DNA of 64,000 nucleotides from Azospira oryzae (GTDB lineage: Bacteria > Pseudomonadota > Gammaproteobacteria > Burkholderiales > Rhodocyclaceae). Below, one piece after another: positions 16,751 through 26,027 of this stretch. The translations under genes and the position numbers were made by a program. Location: NCBI RefSeq assembly GCF_004217225.1, contig NZ_SHKM01000002.1, forward strand, positions 625,307-689,306. The letters are read 5' to 3'. The stretch's first letter is position 1, and each line of letters begins with the position of its first letter. Below the pieces are notes generated by a model. It was not told the origin of the DNA, made no database searches, and worked only from the letters and a program-made list of their open reading frames with translations.

Positions 16751-17551
16751 ATGAATGCCGCCACTTCCTCCCCTTCCCTCTACGCGCCGCCCCGCCTTTC
16801 CGCCCGCTGGTTTCCCGTGTGGCAACGCAATTTCCTGGTCTGGCGCAAGCTGGCCCTGCCTTCCATCCTGGGCAACCTGGCCGACCCCCTGATCTACATG
16901 CTGGGCCTGGGCTACGGCCTCGGCAGCATGCTGCCGGAGGTGGCCGGCACCTCCTACGTGGCCTTCCTGGCCGCCGGCACGGTGTGCGCCAGCACCATGA
17001 ACGCCGCCACCTTCGAAGCCCTCTATTCGGCCTTCTCCCGCATGCACGTGCAGAAGACCTGGGAGGCCATGCTCAACGCCCCCCTGGAGCTGGAGGACGT
17101 GATGCTGGGCGAGCTGATCTGGGCCGCCACCAAGAGCCTCCTTTCAGGCTGCGCCATCCTCACGGTGATCTTCGTCCTCGGTCTCTCCCATTCGCCCCTG
17201 GCCCTGGGAGTGCTGCCGGTGATCCTGCTCACCGGCCTGGCCTTTGCCGCCCTGGGCCTGATCGTCAATGCCCTGGCGCCCTCCTACGATTTCTTCATGT
17301 ACTACTTCACCCTCTTCATCACCCCCACCATGCTGCTATCCGGCGTCTTCTTCCCCCGGGAACAGCTGCCGGTCCTGGTCCAGGGGCTGACCGAGGCACT
17401 GCCCCTGACCCACGCCGTGCAACTGGTGCGGCCCCTGCTGCAGGGCCAGGTGCCGGCCAATGCCCTGCTGCACGTGGCGGTGCTGCTGGCCATCACCGCC
17501 GTCGCCTTCCTCGTCGCCCTGGTGCTGACCCGGCGCCGCCTGTTGCGCTGA
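16751..17551 (+). CDS. NodJ-type ABC transporter permease
   Basis: A 266-residue ABC-2 type permease with six hydrophobic segments. WQRNFLVWRKLALPSILGN and LADPLIYMLGLGYGLG near the start, and the LSGVFFPREQLP loop before the fifth segment, are characteristic of NodJ-like exporter subunits, whose usual length is about 260. ATG 16751 is chosen; sequence ahead of it is the spacer hairpin. The matching NodI-type ATPase is at 10897-11820, so the pair is split. The substrate could be an envelope lipid or glycan, or possibly the CbpAB product. cutA follows 60 bases later. Confidence 0.9.
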   Translation: MNAATSSPSLYAPPRLSARWFPVWQRNFLVWRKLALPSILGNLADPLIYMLGLGYGLGSMLPEVAGTSYVAFLAAGTVCASTMNAATFEALYSAFSRMHVQKTWEAMLNAPLELEDVMLGELIWAATKSLLSGCAILTVIFVLGLSHSPLALGVLPVILLTGLAFAALGLIVNALAPSYDFFMYYFTLFITPTMLLSGVFFPREQLPVLVQGLTEALPLTHAVQLVRPLLQGQVPANALLHVAVLLAITAVAFLVALVLTRRRLLR

Positions 17552-17611
17552 GATGGCGGCAGGCGCAGGCAGATCAAAACGCGAAACGCCGCTCTCGGCT
17601 AAGATGGCCCC

Positions 17612-17953
17612 ATGACCACCTCCAAAAAAGCCAACCCGGTACTGCTGGTGCAGACCAATTGCCCGGACGGCGAAACCGCCGCCCGCCTCGCCGCCGCCCT
17701 GGTGGATGCCCGTCTGGCGGCCTGCGCCAACGTGCTGGCGCCCTGCGCCTCCATCTACCGCTGGCAGGGCAAGGTGGAGATGGCCACCGAGACGCCCCTG
17801 CAGCTGAAGACCGCCGCCGACCGCTTCCCCGAACTGCGGGCCCGCCTGCTGGAACTGCATCCCTACGACGTGCCGGAGATCGTTGCCTGGCCCGTGGCCG
17901 AAGGGCTGCCCGATTACCTCAACTGGGTCGTGACCGAGACCCGCCCCGAGTGA
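17612..17953 (+). CDS. cutA: Divalent-cation tolerance protein CutA
   Basis: A 113-residue small cytoplasmic trimer-forming protein. It shows the family landmarks: TNCPDGETAARLAAALVDARLAAC near the front (as TNCPD with the following helix), ANVLAPCASIYRWQGKVE in the middle, and the ending HPYDVPEIVAWPVAEG with YLNWV. CutA was linked to copper tolerance in E. coli through the neighbouring dsbD (cutA2), and the same cutA-dsbD order occurs here, four bases apart. The biochemical role is unsettled. Confidence 0.94.
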   Translation: MTTSKKANPVLLVQTNCPDGETAARLAAALVDARLAACANVLAPCASIYRWQGKVEMATETPLQLKTAADRFPELRARLLELHPYDVPEIVAWPVAEGLPDYLNWVVTETRPE

Positions 17954-17957
17954 CGCC

Positions 17958-19742
17958 GTGATTGCTTCCCTGATTTCCCCGTTGTGGCGCCGGCTGCTGC
18001 CGTGCCTGATCCTGCTGGGCCTGGCCCTGCCCGTGGTCGCCCAGGAATTTCTCGATCCCCTGGTGGCCTTCAAGCCCGAAGCCCGGGCCCTGGACGACAA
18101 GACCGTGGAGGTGCGCTACAGCATCGCCAAGGGCTATTACCTGTACCGGGACAAGTTCAGGTTCGCCGCCGAGGGCGCCACCCTGGGCACCCCCGTGTTC
18201 CCCGCCGGCAAGCAGAAGCACGATGACAACTTCGGCGACGTGGAGGTCTATTACAAGAGCGTGGCCATCCGCCTGCCGCTGAGCGCCAACCAGTCCGGCC
18301 CCATCACCCTCAAGGTGACGGCCCAGGGCTGCGCCGATGCCGGGGTCTGCTACCCGCCCCAGGAACAAAAGCTCAGCGTCACCCTGCCGGCGTCGGGCAG
18401 CGCCCCGGCCGCGGTGCCCGACGCCGCCGGCGACGAGAGCGGCCATATCGCCGGCCTGCTGCAGAACGCCGGCTTCTGGCTGGCCGTCTCCACCTTCTTC
18501 GGCTTCGGCCTGCTGCTGGCCCTGACGCCCTGCGTCTTCCCCATGATCCCCATCCTCTCCGGCATCATCGTTGGCCAGGGGCACCACGTTTCCCGCAGCA
18601 AGAGCTTCCTCCTCTCCCTGGCCTACGTGCTGGGCATGGCGGTGACCTACGCCGCCCTGGGGGTGGCCGCCGGCCTCACCGGCACCCTGCTCTCCGCCGC
18701 CCTGCAGAATCCCTGGGTGCTGGGCGCCTTCGCCGCCGTCTTCGTGGTGCTGTCCTTCTCCATGTTCGGCTTCTACGAGCTGCAGCTGCCCAGCTTCCTG
18801 CAGAGCAAGCTGTCGGAAGAGGCCAGCCACCTGCACGGCGGCCACCTGGCGGCGGTGTTCGCCATGGGGGCCCTGTCGGCGGTGATCGTCGGCCCCTGCG
18901 TCGCCGCCCCCCTGGCCGGGGCCCTGCTTTACATCGGCCAGAGCGGCGATGCGGTGCTGGGCGGCGCCGCCCTTTTCGCCATGGCCCTGGGCATGGGCGT
19001 GCCCCTGCTGCTGGTGGGCCTCTCCGCCACCACCCTGCTGCCCCGGTCCGGACCCTGGATGGAAGCGGTGAAGAAGGCCTTCGGCGTCATCCTCCTCGGC
19101 ACCGCCCTGTGGCTGGTGTCGCCGGTGCTGCCGGCGGCCCTGGTTATGGCCGGCTGGGCCCTGCTGCTGATCGTGCCGGCCGTCTTCATGCACGCCCTGG
19201 ACCCCCTGCCGGCCACGGCCAAGGGCTGGCAGCGCTTCTGGAAGGGCATCGGCATCGTCATGCTGCTGGCCGGCGCCGCCCTGGTGGTGGGCCTGGCGGC
19301 CGGCTCCCGGGACCCCCTGCAGCCCCTCAAGGGCGTGGTGGCGGCCAATGCGGCGGCGGGCGGTGGGGCCGAGGCTCCCGCCCTGCCCTTCGTCCGGGTA
19401 AAATCCGTGGCCGATCTGGAAGCCCGGGTCAAGGCGGCGGGCAAGCCGGTGATGCTGGATTTCTATGCGGACTGGTGCGTCTCCTGCAAGGAAATGGAGC
19501 GCTTCACCTTCGCCGACCCCAAGGTCCGGGCCAAGCTGGCCGGCTTCACCCTGCTGCAGGCCGACGTCACCGCCAACAGCGAGGACGACAAGGCCCTGCT
19601 GCAGCGCTTCAAGCTGTTCGGCCCGCCCGGCATCATCTTCTTCGATGCCGCCGGCCAGGAAATCGCCGGCCTGCGGGTGGTGGGTTTCCAGGAGGCCGCC
19701 CCGTTCCTCCAGGTCCTGCAGCGGGTGGCCCCGGGCGCCTGA
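17958..19742 (+). CDS. dsbD: Thiol:disulfide interchange protein DsbD
   Basis: A 594-residue inner-membrane electron conduit that carries reducing power from cytoplasmic thioredoxin to periplasmic thiol proteins. GTG 17958 starts a signal peptide ending near VVAQ (residue 29). The periplasmic alpha domain has the redox pair C125/C131 (GCADAGVCYPP). Eight membrane segments follow, with cysteines in LTPCVFPM and VGPCVAAPL. The C-terminal thioredoxin-like domain has DWCVSCKEME with C507 and C510. All six redox cysteines are present, so it should be functional. It probably serves cytochrome c maturation and DsbC-type isomerases. Confidence 0.96.
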   Translation: MIASLISPLWRRLLPCLILLGLALPVVAQEFLDPLVAFKPEARALDDKTVEVRYSIAKGYYLYRDKFRFAAEGATLGTPVFPAGKQKHDDNFGDVEVYYKSVAIRLPLSANQSGPITLKVTAQGCADAGVCYPPQEQKLSVTLPASGSAPAAVPDAAGDESGHIAGLLQNAGFWLAVSTFFGFGLLLALTPCVFPMIPILSGIIVGQGHHVSRSKSFLLSLAYVLGMAVTYAALGVAAGLTGTLLSAALQNPWVLGAFAAVFVVLSFSMFGFYELQLPSFLQSKLSEEASHLHGGHLAAVFAMGALSAVIVGPCVAAPLAGALLYIGQSGDAVLGGAALFAMALGMGVPLLLVGLSATTLLPRSGPWMEAVKKAFGVILLGTALWLVSPVLPAALVMAGWALLLIVPAVFMHALDPLPATAKGWQRFWKGIGIVMLLAGAALVVGLAAGSRDPLQPLKGVVAANAAAGGGAEAPALPFVRVKSVADLEARVKAAGKPVMLDFYADWCVSCKEMERFTFADPKVRAKLAGFTLLQADVTANSEDDKALLQRFKLFGPPGIIFFDAAGQEIAGLRVVGFQEAAPFLQVLQRVAPGA

Positions 19743-19892
19743 TTGGTGAATCGGGTTGATCTTTTTGCCCGATATTTTTCGCTTTTGGCCCGGCCCCGTC
19801 TGGCCTAATATGGCATGACCCCATGGGGAGTTGCCTACCGCCGCGGTGGGCCTGCCCAGAGAACAGCTCAATAAAATTCAACTTATAACAAC

Positions 19893-20516
19893 ATGACATC
19901 CACCCCTTCCCTGCCGGCCGTGGCCCTGGTGGCCAGCTGCGAACTGCCCACGCCCTGGGCCGTCTTCCGCCTGCACGGCTTCCAGGAAACCGCTTCCGGC
20001 AAGGAGCATCTGGCCCTGACCCTGGGCCAGGTGGGCGACGGCGTGCCGGCCCTGACCCGCCTCCATTCCGAATGCCTCACCGGCGACGGCCTCTTTTCCC
20101 TGCGTTGCGACTGCGGTCCCCAGCTGGAGGCGGCCCTGGCGGCCATCGCCAAGGAGGGCCGGGGCGTGCTGCTGTACCTGCGTCAGGAAGGCCGGGGCAT
20201 CGGCCTGCTGGACAAGCTGCGGGCCTACGCCCTGCAGGACCAGGGCCTGGACACGGTGGACGCCAACCGGGCCCTGGGCCTGCCCGACGACGCCCGGGAC
20301 TACGGCGTCGCCGCCGCCATGCTCAACACCCTGGGGGTGCCGGCGGTGCGCCTGATGACCAACAATCCGGCCAAGGTATCGGCCCTCACCGCCCGGGGCG
20401 TCAATGTGACCGAGCGGGTGCCCCATGTGGCCGGCCGCGGCCCGCGCAACCAGGACTACCTGGAAACCAAGGCGGCCCGCATGGGCCACCTGCTGCCCTG
20501 GCTGGAACAGGACTAG
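19893..20516 (+). CDS. ribA: GTP cyclohydrolase II
   Basis: A 207-residue cytoplasmic enzyme opening the guanine ring of GTP in the first step of riboflavin synthesis. The zinc cysteines C61, C72 and C74 ([16 protein letters not shown]) and the catalytic loop [10 protein letters not shown] are intact. The ATG lacks a clear Shine-Dalgarno sequence, and a GTG at 19920 is an alternative. It stands in front of ribE-ribBA-ribH; because the GTP cyclohydrolase half of RibBA here has lost its zinc cysteines, this is probably the only active copy in the cluster. No FMN riboswitch is seen in the 150 bases ahead of it. Confidence 0.95.
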   Translation: MTSTPSLPAVALVASCELPTPWAVFRLHGFQETASGKEHLALTLGQVGDGVPALTRLHSECLTGDGLFSLRCDCGPQLEAALAAIAKEGRGVLLYLRQEGRGIGLLDKLRAYALQDQGLDTVDANRALGLPDDARDYGVAAAMLNTLGVPAVRLMTNNPAKVSALTARGVNVTERVPHVAGRGPRNQDYLETKAARMGHLLPWLEQD

Positions 20517-20632
20517 GTTCCCTTGCCGGCGGCCGTGGCCGCCGTCCTGCCCCGGGGCGGTCCCCATCCGGAGCCCCCCGGTGCGGCGTGATAAAATCCC
20601 CTTCCCCAACCCCAAAATTCCGAGATAAATCC

Positions 20633-21235
20633 ATGTTTTCCGGTATCGTCGCGGCCGTCGGTCGCATCACCCATCTGACCGCCCGTGAGGCCGGCTTCCG
20701 GCTGACCGTGGAGCCCGGCGGCCTGGACATGACGGACGTGGCCCTGGGCGATTCCATCGCCCACAACGGCGTCTGCCTCACCGTGGTGGAAAAGACCCCC
20801 AGCCACTACTGCGTGGATGTTTCCCCCGAGACCCTCTCCTGTACCGTGGGCCTGGCCGAGCCCGGCCCGGTGAACCTGGAGAAGGCCCTGTGCCTGGCGG
20901 ACCGCCTCGGCGGCCACCTGGTCTCCGGCCATGTGGACGGGGTCGGCACCGTGACCCGCTTCGACCTCATCGGCGAAGGCAAGGAAGCCAACCGCCTGCT
21001 GCAGATCGAAGCGCCGGCCGAACTGGCCAAGTACATCGCGCGCAAGGGCTCCATGACCGTGGACGGCGTCAGTCTCACCACCAACACGGTCAGCGGCAGC
21101 ACCTTCAGCATCAACCTCATCGCCCACACCCTGGAAGTCACCACCCTGAACCGCCTGCACGTGGGCGCCAAGGTGAACCTGGAGGTGGACCTCATCGCCC
21201 GCTACGTCGAGCGCATGCTCAATCCGGAAGCCTGA
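20633..21235 (+). CDS. ribE: Riboflavin synthase, alpha subunit
   Basis: A 200-residue enzyme that dismutates two 6,7-dimethyl-8-ribityllumazine molecules to riboflavin. It begins MFSGIVAAVGRI, the hallmark N-terminus, and consists of two lumazine-binding repeats, each with a GDSIAHNGVCLTV or KGSMTVDGVSLT motif. The length is typical. ATG 20633 is fixed by the conserved MFSG start. It lies five bases ahead of ribBA, clearly in one operon. Confidence 0.96.
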   Translation: MFSGIVAAVGRITHLTAREAGFRLTVEPGGLDMTDVALGDSIAHNGVCLTVVEKTPSHYCVDVSPETLSCTVGLAEPGPVNLEKALCLADRLGGHLVSGHVDGVGTVTRFDLIGEGKEANRLLQIEAPAELAKYIARKGSMTVDGVSLTTNTVSGSTFSINLIAHTLEVTTLNRLHVGAKVNLEVDLIARYVERMLNPEA

Positions 21236-21240
21236 ACGCC

Positions 21241-22362
21241 ATGAATGCCGCTACTGCCAGTGCCATCTCCCCGATCCAGGACATCATCGCCGACATCCGC
21301 GCCGGCAAGATGGTCATCCTGGTGGACGAGGAGGACCGGGAAAACGAAGGCGACGTCATCATCGCCTCCGACTTCATCACCCCCGAAGCCATCAACTTCA
21401 TGGTCACCCACTGCCGTGGCCTGGTCTGCCTCACCATCACCGAGGAACGCTCCCGCCAGCTGGGCCTGACCCAGATGGCCCGGGACAACAAGACCCCCTA
21501 CGGCACCGCCTTCACCGTCTCCATCGAGGCCGCCGAAGGCGTCACCACCGGCATTTCGGCCCACGACCGGGCCCGCACCGTGCAGGCCGCCGTGGCCAAG
21601 AACGCCGGTCCCGACGACATCGTCCAGCCCGGCCACATCTTCCCCATCACCGCCAAGCCCGGCGGCGTGCTGGTGCGCGCCGGCCACACCGAGGCCGGCT
21701 GCGACCTGGGCGCCCTGGCCGGCCTGGAGCCGTCCTCCGTCATCTGCGAGATCCTCAAGGAAGACGGCACCATGGCCCGCCTGCCGGACCTGATCGAATT
21801 CGCCAAGCTGCACGGCCTCAAGATCGGCACCATCGCCGACCTGATCCACTACCGCAGCGAACACGAAACCCTGGTGGAGCCCCTGCGCGTCAAGACCGTG
21901 CAGACCCCCCACGGCGAGTTCCAGCTGCACGCTTTCCACGACCGGGTGGCCGACGAGGTGCACCTGGCCCTGGTCAAGGGCGAGATCAAGGCCGATCAGG
22001 AAACCCTGGTGCGGGTCCATGAGCCCGTCTCCGTGCTCGACTTCCTCGACCCTGCCGGCGGCGTGCATACCGTCTCCATCGACCAGGCCCAGCAGGCCCT
22101 GGCCAAGCACGGCAGCGGCGTCATCGTGCTGCTGCACCGGCCCCAGAGCGGCAGCGACCTGCGCGCCGCCCTGTGCCCGGAAAAGGCCGCCGCCCCGGCG
22201 CCGAAGAAGTGGGATCCGCGCATCTACGGCATCGGCGCCCAGATCCTGCGCCAGCTGGGCGTGCGCAAGATGAAGCTGCTCTCCAGCCCGCGCCGCATGC
22301 CTTCCATGACCGGCTTCGGCCTCGAAGTCACCGGTTTCGTCACCGACATTGAAAAGCCCTGA
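21241..22362 (+). CDS. ribBA: 3,4-dihydroxy-2-butanone 4-phosphate synthase with degenerate GTP cyclohydrolase II domain
   Basis: A 373-residue two-domain protein. The first 205 residues are RibB: the metal-site loop [10 protein letters not shown] (about 29-38), HCRGLVCL and RAGHTEAG are intact, so it should make dihydroxybutanone phosphate from ribulose 5-phosphate. The second half is GTP cyclohydrolase II-like but lacks the three zinc cysteines: where active enzymes have SECLTGD...RCDC it reads [12 protein letters not shown]. It is therefore predicted to be inactive for GTP, which fits the presence of a separate ribA. Such proteins are common in betaproteobacteria. It sits four bases from ribH. 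Confidence 0.94.
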   Translation: MNAATASAISPIQDIIADIRAGKMVILVDEEDRENEGDVIIASDFITPEAINFMVTHCRGLVCLTITEERSRQLGLTQMARDNKTPYGTAFTVSIEAAEGVTTGISAHDRARTVQAAVAKNAGPDDIVQPGHIFPITAKPGGVLVRAGHTEAGCDLGALAGLEPSSVICEILKEDGTMARLPDLIEFAKLHGLKIGTIADLIHYRSEHETLVEPLRVKTVQTPHGEFQLHAFHDRVADEVHLALVKGEIKADQETLVRVHEPVSVLDFLDPAGGVHTVSIDQAQQALAKHGSGVIVLLHRPQSGSDLRAALCPEKAAAPAPKKWDPRIYGIGAQILRQLGVRKMKLLSSPRRMPSMTGFGLEVTGFVTDIEKP

Positions 22363-22366
22363 GACC

Positions 22367-22840
22367 ATGGCCCGCTACGACAACATCCCCGAACACGACA
22401 TCAACCTCAACGGCGCCGGCCTCAAGGTCGGCATCGTCATGGCCCGCTTCACCCTGGACGTCTGCGAAGGCCTGCTCTCCGCCTGCACCGCCGAGCTGCA
22501 GCGCCTGGGCGTGGCTGCCGGCGACATCACCATCGCCACCGTGCCCGGCGCCCTGGAGATTCCCCTGGTGCTGCAGACCATGGCCCAGACCGGCAAGTAC
22601 GACGCCTTGGTGGCCCTGGGGGCGGTGATCCGCGGCGAGACCTACCACTTCGAGGTGGTCTCCAACGATTCCTGCCGCGGCGTCCTGGAAGTGCAGCTGA
22701 AGACCGGGGTGCCCATCGCCAACGGCATCCTCACCACCGAAAATGACGATCAGGCCCTGGTCCGCATGCAGGTCAAGGGCGCCGACTGCGCCCAGGCCGC
22801 CGTGGAAATGGCCAACCTGCTCAAAGCCGTCGGCAAGTAA
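22367..22840 (+). CDS. ribH: 6,7-dimethyl-8-ribityllumazine synthase
   Basis: A 157-residue enzyme condensing the RibB product with the pyrimidine intermediate. It shows [15 protein letters not shown], the substrate loop [26 protein letters not shown] with the catalytic histidine region, and the ending [12 protein letters not shown]. Length is normal for the icosahedral type. ATG 22367 follows ribBA by four bases. nusB comes next, the order found in E. coli and many other proteobacteria. Confidence 0.97.
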   Translation: MARYDNIPEHDINLNGAGLKVGIVMARFTLDVCEGLLSACTAELQRLGVAAGDITIATVPGALEIPLVLQTMAQTGKYDALVALGAVIRGETYHFEVVSNDSCRGVLEVQLKTGVPIANGILTTENDDQALVRMQVKGADCAQAAVEMANLLKAVGK

Positions 22841-22900
22841 TTTATCCGCCGGGAGCACCCCACCGGGGCCGCCCGGCCAACCTGAAGTGAAGGCAACACC

Positions 22901-23383
22901 ATGACCGAAGCCAAGAAACCCGCCGGCAAGCCCGCCGCCGCCAAATCCCCCCGCCGCCGTTCCCGGGAATTCGCCCTGCAGGGCCTGTACCAGTGGCGCA
23001 TCGGCGGTCAGGACGAGGCGGCGATCGAGGCCCACATGGCCGACGTCTCCGGCTTCGACAAGGCCGACCGGGAATTCTTCGTCGGCCTGGTGCGCGGCGC
23101 CCTGGCCCAGCGGGAAGCCCTGGTGGCCGAACTGACGCCCTTCCTCGACCGGGGTTTCGACGAGATGTCCCCCATCGAGGCCTGCATCCTGCTGCTGGGC
23201 GCCCTGGAGCTGACCCATCATCCGGAAACGCCCTACAAGGTCATCATCAACGAGTGCATCGAGCTGGCCAAGGGTTACGGCGGCACCGACGGCCACAAGT
23301 ACGTGAACGGCGTCCTCGACAAGCTGGCCGGCAAGCTGCGGGCGGCCGAGGTCGAAGCCAAGCGCAGGCAGCAGCGCGGCTGA
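22901..23383 (+). CDS. nusB: Transcription antitermination factor NusB
   Basis: A 160-residue all-helical RNA-binding protein that acts with NusE (S10) on boxA of rRNA operons. A basic N-terminal tail is followed by RRRSREFALQGLYQW, the family signature, and by PIEACILLLGALEL and INECIELAKGYGG with the conserved YVNGVLDKLA end. The position after ribH is conserved in many proteobacteria. An AAGTGAAGG region stands ahead of the ATG. Confidence 0.96.
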   Translation: MTEAKKPAGKPAAAKSPRRRSREFALQGLYQWRIGGQDEAAIEAHMADVSGFDKADREFFVGLVRGALAQREALVAELTPFLDRGFDEMSPIEACILLLGALELTHHPETPYKVIINECIELAKGYGGTDGHKYVNGVLDKLAGKLRAAEVEAKRRQQRG

Positions 23384-23492
23384 TCCGGCATTCCCGGCGG
23401 GGCACAGCGGCCACGGAGACTTCTCTGTGATCCCTGTGCCCTTTCTCTTGCCTCCGTTTTCCCCGACTGTCCGCCCCCGAGCAAAGCCGCCC

Positions 23493-24464
23493 ATGCCTTC
23501 CGAGTTTGAACTGATCGCCCGCCACTTCGCCGGCCCGACCCCGGGGGCCGTGCTCGGTCCCGGCGACGACTGCGCCCTGCTGCAGCCCTCCCCCGGCATG
23601 GAGCTGGCGGTGACCACCGACATGCTGGTGGCCGGCGTGCACTTCCTGCCCGACACCGATCCCGAAGGCCTGGGCTGGAAAACCCTGGCCGTCAATCTTT
23701 CCGACCTCGCCGCCATGGGCGCCAAGCCCCGCTGGGTGCTGCTGGCCGGCAGCCTGCCCGAGGCCGACGAGGCCTGGCTGGCCGCCTTCGCCAAGGGCTT
23801 CTTCACCCTGGCCAGGGCCAGCCAGGTGGACGTGGTGGGCGGCGATACCACCCGGGGCCCGCTCAACCTGTGCGTCACCGCCCTGGGCGAAGTGGCGCCG
23901 GGCCAGGCCCTGCGCCGGGACGGCGCCAAGGCCGGCGACGACCTGTGGGTCTCCGGCCAGCCCGGCCTGGCGGCCCTGGGCCTGGCCCAGCTGCAGGGCA
24001 AGATTGAACTGCCCGAGGCCCTGGTGCAGCGCTGCCTCACCGCCCTGCAGCGGCCCCGGCCCCGCATTGCCCTGGGCCTGGCCCTGGTGCAGCGGCAGCT
24101 GGCCAGCGCGGCCATCGACATTTCCGACGGCCTGCTGGCCGACGTGGGCCACATCGCCGAGCGCTCCGGGGTGGAGCTGCGCCTCAATGTGGGCCAGCTG
24201 CCCCTGCTGCCCAGGGGCGTGGATCCGCTGCTGGCCCAGCGCTGCCAGCTGGCCGGCGGCGACGACTACGAACTGGCCTTCACCGCACCGGCGGAAAAAC
24301 GCATGGCCCTGGCGGCCCTGGCCGCCGACCTGGAGCTGCCCCTGTGGCGTATCGGCTACGCGGCCGAAGGTGCCGGGGTGAGCCTGTATGATGGCGACGG
24401 GGCGCCATTGCCTCCCGAATTCATGGATCAATTCAAGGGATATGACCACTTCCGTGCGACCTGA
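23493..24464 (+). CDS. thiL: Thiamine-monophosphate kinase
   Basis: A 323-residue enzyme making thiamine diphosphate from thiamine monophosphate. It belongs to the PurM-like fold and shows GPGDDCALL, TTDMLVAGVHFL, NLSDLAAMGAKP and DISDGLLADVGHI, all metal- and phosphate-binding signatures of ThiL. I chose ATG 23493 because MPSEFELIARHFAG is the usual N-terminus; in-frame sequence upstream is not conserved in character. Its last 23 bases overlap pgpA. Confidence 0.95.
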   Translation: MPSEFELIARHFAGPTPGAVLGPGDDCALLQPSPGMELAVTTDMLVAGVHFLPDTDPEGLGWKTLAVNLSDLAAMGAKPRWVLLAGSLPEADEAWLAAFAKGFFTLARASQVDVVGGDTTRGPLNLCVTALGEVAPGQALRRDGAKAGDDLWVSGQPGLAALGLAQLQGKIELPEALVQRCLTALQRPRPRIALGLALVQRQLASAAIDISDGLLADVGHIAERSGVELRLNVGQLPLLPRGVDPLLAQRCQLAGGDDYELAFTAPAEKRMALAALAADLELPLWRIGYAAEGAGVSLYDGDGAPLPPEFMDQFKGYDHFRAT

Positions 24465-24960
24465 CCTGCGCTTCCTCTTCTCCCATCCGGCCCACTTCGT
24501 CGCCTGCGGCCTGGGCAGCGGCCTCTCCCGCTTCGCCCCGGGCACGGCCGGCACCCTTTTCTCCTGGGCCGTCTATTCCCTGATCCGGCCCAATTTCGAC
24601 GAAATCGGCTTCCTCGTCTTCCTCCTGGTGTGCTTCGTCGGCGGCGTGCTGGCCTGCCACCGCACCGGCCGGGACCTGGGGGTGGTGGACCACGGTTCCA
24701 TCGTCTGGGACGAGATCGTGCCCTTCTGGCTGGTGCTGTTCTTCTGCCCGGTGGGCCAGTTCTGGTGGCAGACGGCCCTGTGGCAGACCGCGGCCTTCCT
24801 GCTGTTCCGCATCTACGACATCTTCAAGCCCTATCCGGCCAACTATTTCGACGAGCAGGTGAAGAACGGCTTCGGCGTCATGATGGACGACGTCTTTGCC
24901 GGCCTCTACACCATCCTCTCCCTGGCCGTGCTGCACTTCGTCCTGGGGCGCCTGCTGTGA
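24442..24960 (+). CDS. pgpA: Phosphatidylglycerophosphatase A
   Basis: A 172-residue inner-membrane phosphatase producing phosphatidylglycerol. It has the PgpA signatures ACGLGSGLSRFAPGTAGT, DHGSIVWDEIVPF with the acidic active-site residues, FRIYDIFKPYP and the ending GVMMDDVFAGLYT. Four hydrophobic segments are visible. The start lies inside the end of thiL, and its stop overlaps the next start as GTGA, so thiL-pgpA-pncC are translationally linked. Confidence 0.95.
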   Translation: MTTSVRPDLRFLFSHPAHFVACGLGSGLSRFAPGTAGTLFSWAVYSLIRPNFDEIGFLVFLLVCFVGGVLACHRTGRDLGVVDHGSIVWDEIVPFWLVLFFCPVGQFWWQTALWQTAAFLLFRIYDIFKPYPANYFDEQVKNGFGVMMDDVFAGLYTILSLAVLHFVLGRLL

Positions 24961-25472
24961 GCGGTGGACCCGCCCAGGCCGAACTGGAGGCCCTGGCCGC
25001 CGCCGTCGGCGAAGCCCTGCTGCAGCGGGGCGAGCGCCTGGCCACCGCCGAGTCCTGCACCGGCGGCTGGATCGGCCAGTGCTGCACCGCCATCGCCGGC
25101 AGCTCCAACTGGTTCGACCGGGGCTTCATCACCTACAGCAACGAGGCCAAGCAGGACATGCTCGGTGTGCCGCGCCAGACCTTGCGTAGCGAAGGGGCTG
25201 TGTCGGAAGCCACGGCAGGCGCCATGGTCCAGGGCGCCATTGCCAGGAGCCGCGCCCAGTGGGCGCTGGCGGTCAGCGGTATCGCCGGTCCCACCGGCGG
25301 CACCCCGGCCAAGCCGGTGGGCACGGTGTGCTTCGCCTGGGCCGGCCCCGAGGACTGGGTGGCGCTGGAAACCCGCCATTTCGCCGGCGACCGGGAGGCG
25401 GTGCGGGCCCAGACCGTGGCCCACGCCCTGGACGTGCTGCGGCAGCGGCTGCAGGCGCCGGTGCTGGCCTAA
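24957..25472 (+). CDS. pncC: Nicotinamide-nucleotide amidase (PncC/CinA C-terminal family)
   Basis: A 171-residue stand-alone CinA C-terminal domain that deamidates NMN to nicotinate mononucleotide in NAD salvage. The signature TAESCTGGWIGQ with the catalytic Ser/Thr region, FITYSNEAKQDMLGV and VSGIAGPTGGTPAKPVGTV are present. GTG 24957 overlaps the pgpA stop. The family's usual short form is about 160-170 residues, as here. Confidence 0.94.
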   Translation: MSGGPAQAELEALAAAVGEALLQRGERLATAESCTGGWIGQCCTAIAGSSNWFDRGFITYSNEAKQDMLGVPRQTLRSEGAVSEATAGAMVQGAIARSRAQWALAVSGIAGPTGGTPAKPVGTVCFAWAGPEDWVALETRHFAGDREAVRAQTVAHALDVLRQRLQAPVLA

Positions 25473-25526
25473 GCCCCGGGCCTGGATTACCATCGGCCCA
25501 TTCCCCCTTTTTCCGCGGAGCGCGCC

Positions 25527-26006
25527 ATGAAAGGCAACACTGAAGTCATCAAGCTGCTGAACGAACTCCTGGCCGGCGAACTGATGGCCCGGGACCAGTA
25601 CTTCATCCACGCCCGCATGTACGAGAACTGGGGCCTGAAGAAGCTCAACGAGCGCATCTGGCACGAGATGCAGGACGAAACCGAGCATGCCGACTGGCTC
25701 ATCAAGCGCATCCTGTTCCTCGAAGGCACTCCGGGCATGACCCCGGCCAAGTCCATGAAGATCGGCAAGACCGTGCCGGAGATGCTGAAGAGCGACCTGG
25801 CCGTGGAAATCTCCGTGGTCAAGGAACTGCGTGCCGCCATGGCCCGCTGCGAGGCCCACAAGGACTACGTGACCCGGGACATGCTGCTGAAGATGCTGGA
25901 CGACACGGAAGAGGACCACACCCACTGGCTGGAACAGCAGCTGAAGCTGATCGAACTGGTGGGCCTGGAAAACTACCTGCAGTCCCAGATGGGCGACGCC
26001 GCCTGA
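25527..26006 (+). CDS. Bacterioferritin-family protein lacking the haem methionine
   Basis: A 159-residue four-helix ferritin subunit for iron storage. Di-iron ligands E18, E51, H54 and E94 are in place, and the last pair lies in [10 protein letters not shown], one residue longer than E. coli Bfr. Residue 52, the haem-ligating methionine in classical bacterioferritins, is threonine (DETEHADW). The pattern matches the FtnA type that I recall from Pseudomonas aeruginosa, annotated as bacterioferritin but without M52. It should store iron without haem, or assemble with a haem-bearing subunit encoded elsewhere. Single gene, closed by a terminator. Confidence 0.92.
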   Translation: MKGNTEVIKLLNELLAGELMARDQYFIHARMYENWGLKKLNERIWHEMQDETEHADWLIKRILFLEGTPGMTPAKSMKIGKTVPEMLKSDLAVEISVVKELRAAMARCEAHKDYVTRDMLLKMLDDTEEDHTHWLEQQLKLIELVGLENYLQSQMGDAA

Positions 26007-26027
26007 GCCGCTGCCGCCCCGCCAGTC

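Noticed and set aside
19743-20632. FMN riboswitch ahead of ribA or ribE
   Set aside because: Neither gap contains the conserved GGGGC-GGGTG-AATTCCC-ACCGGCGGT core, so no such element is claimed.
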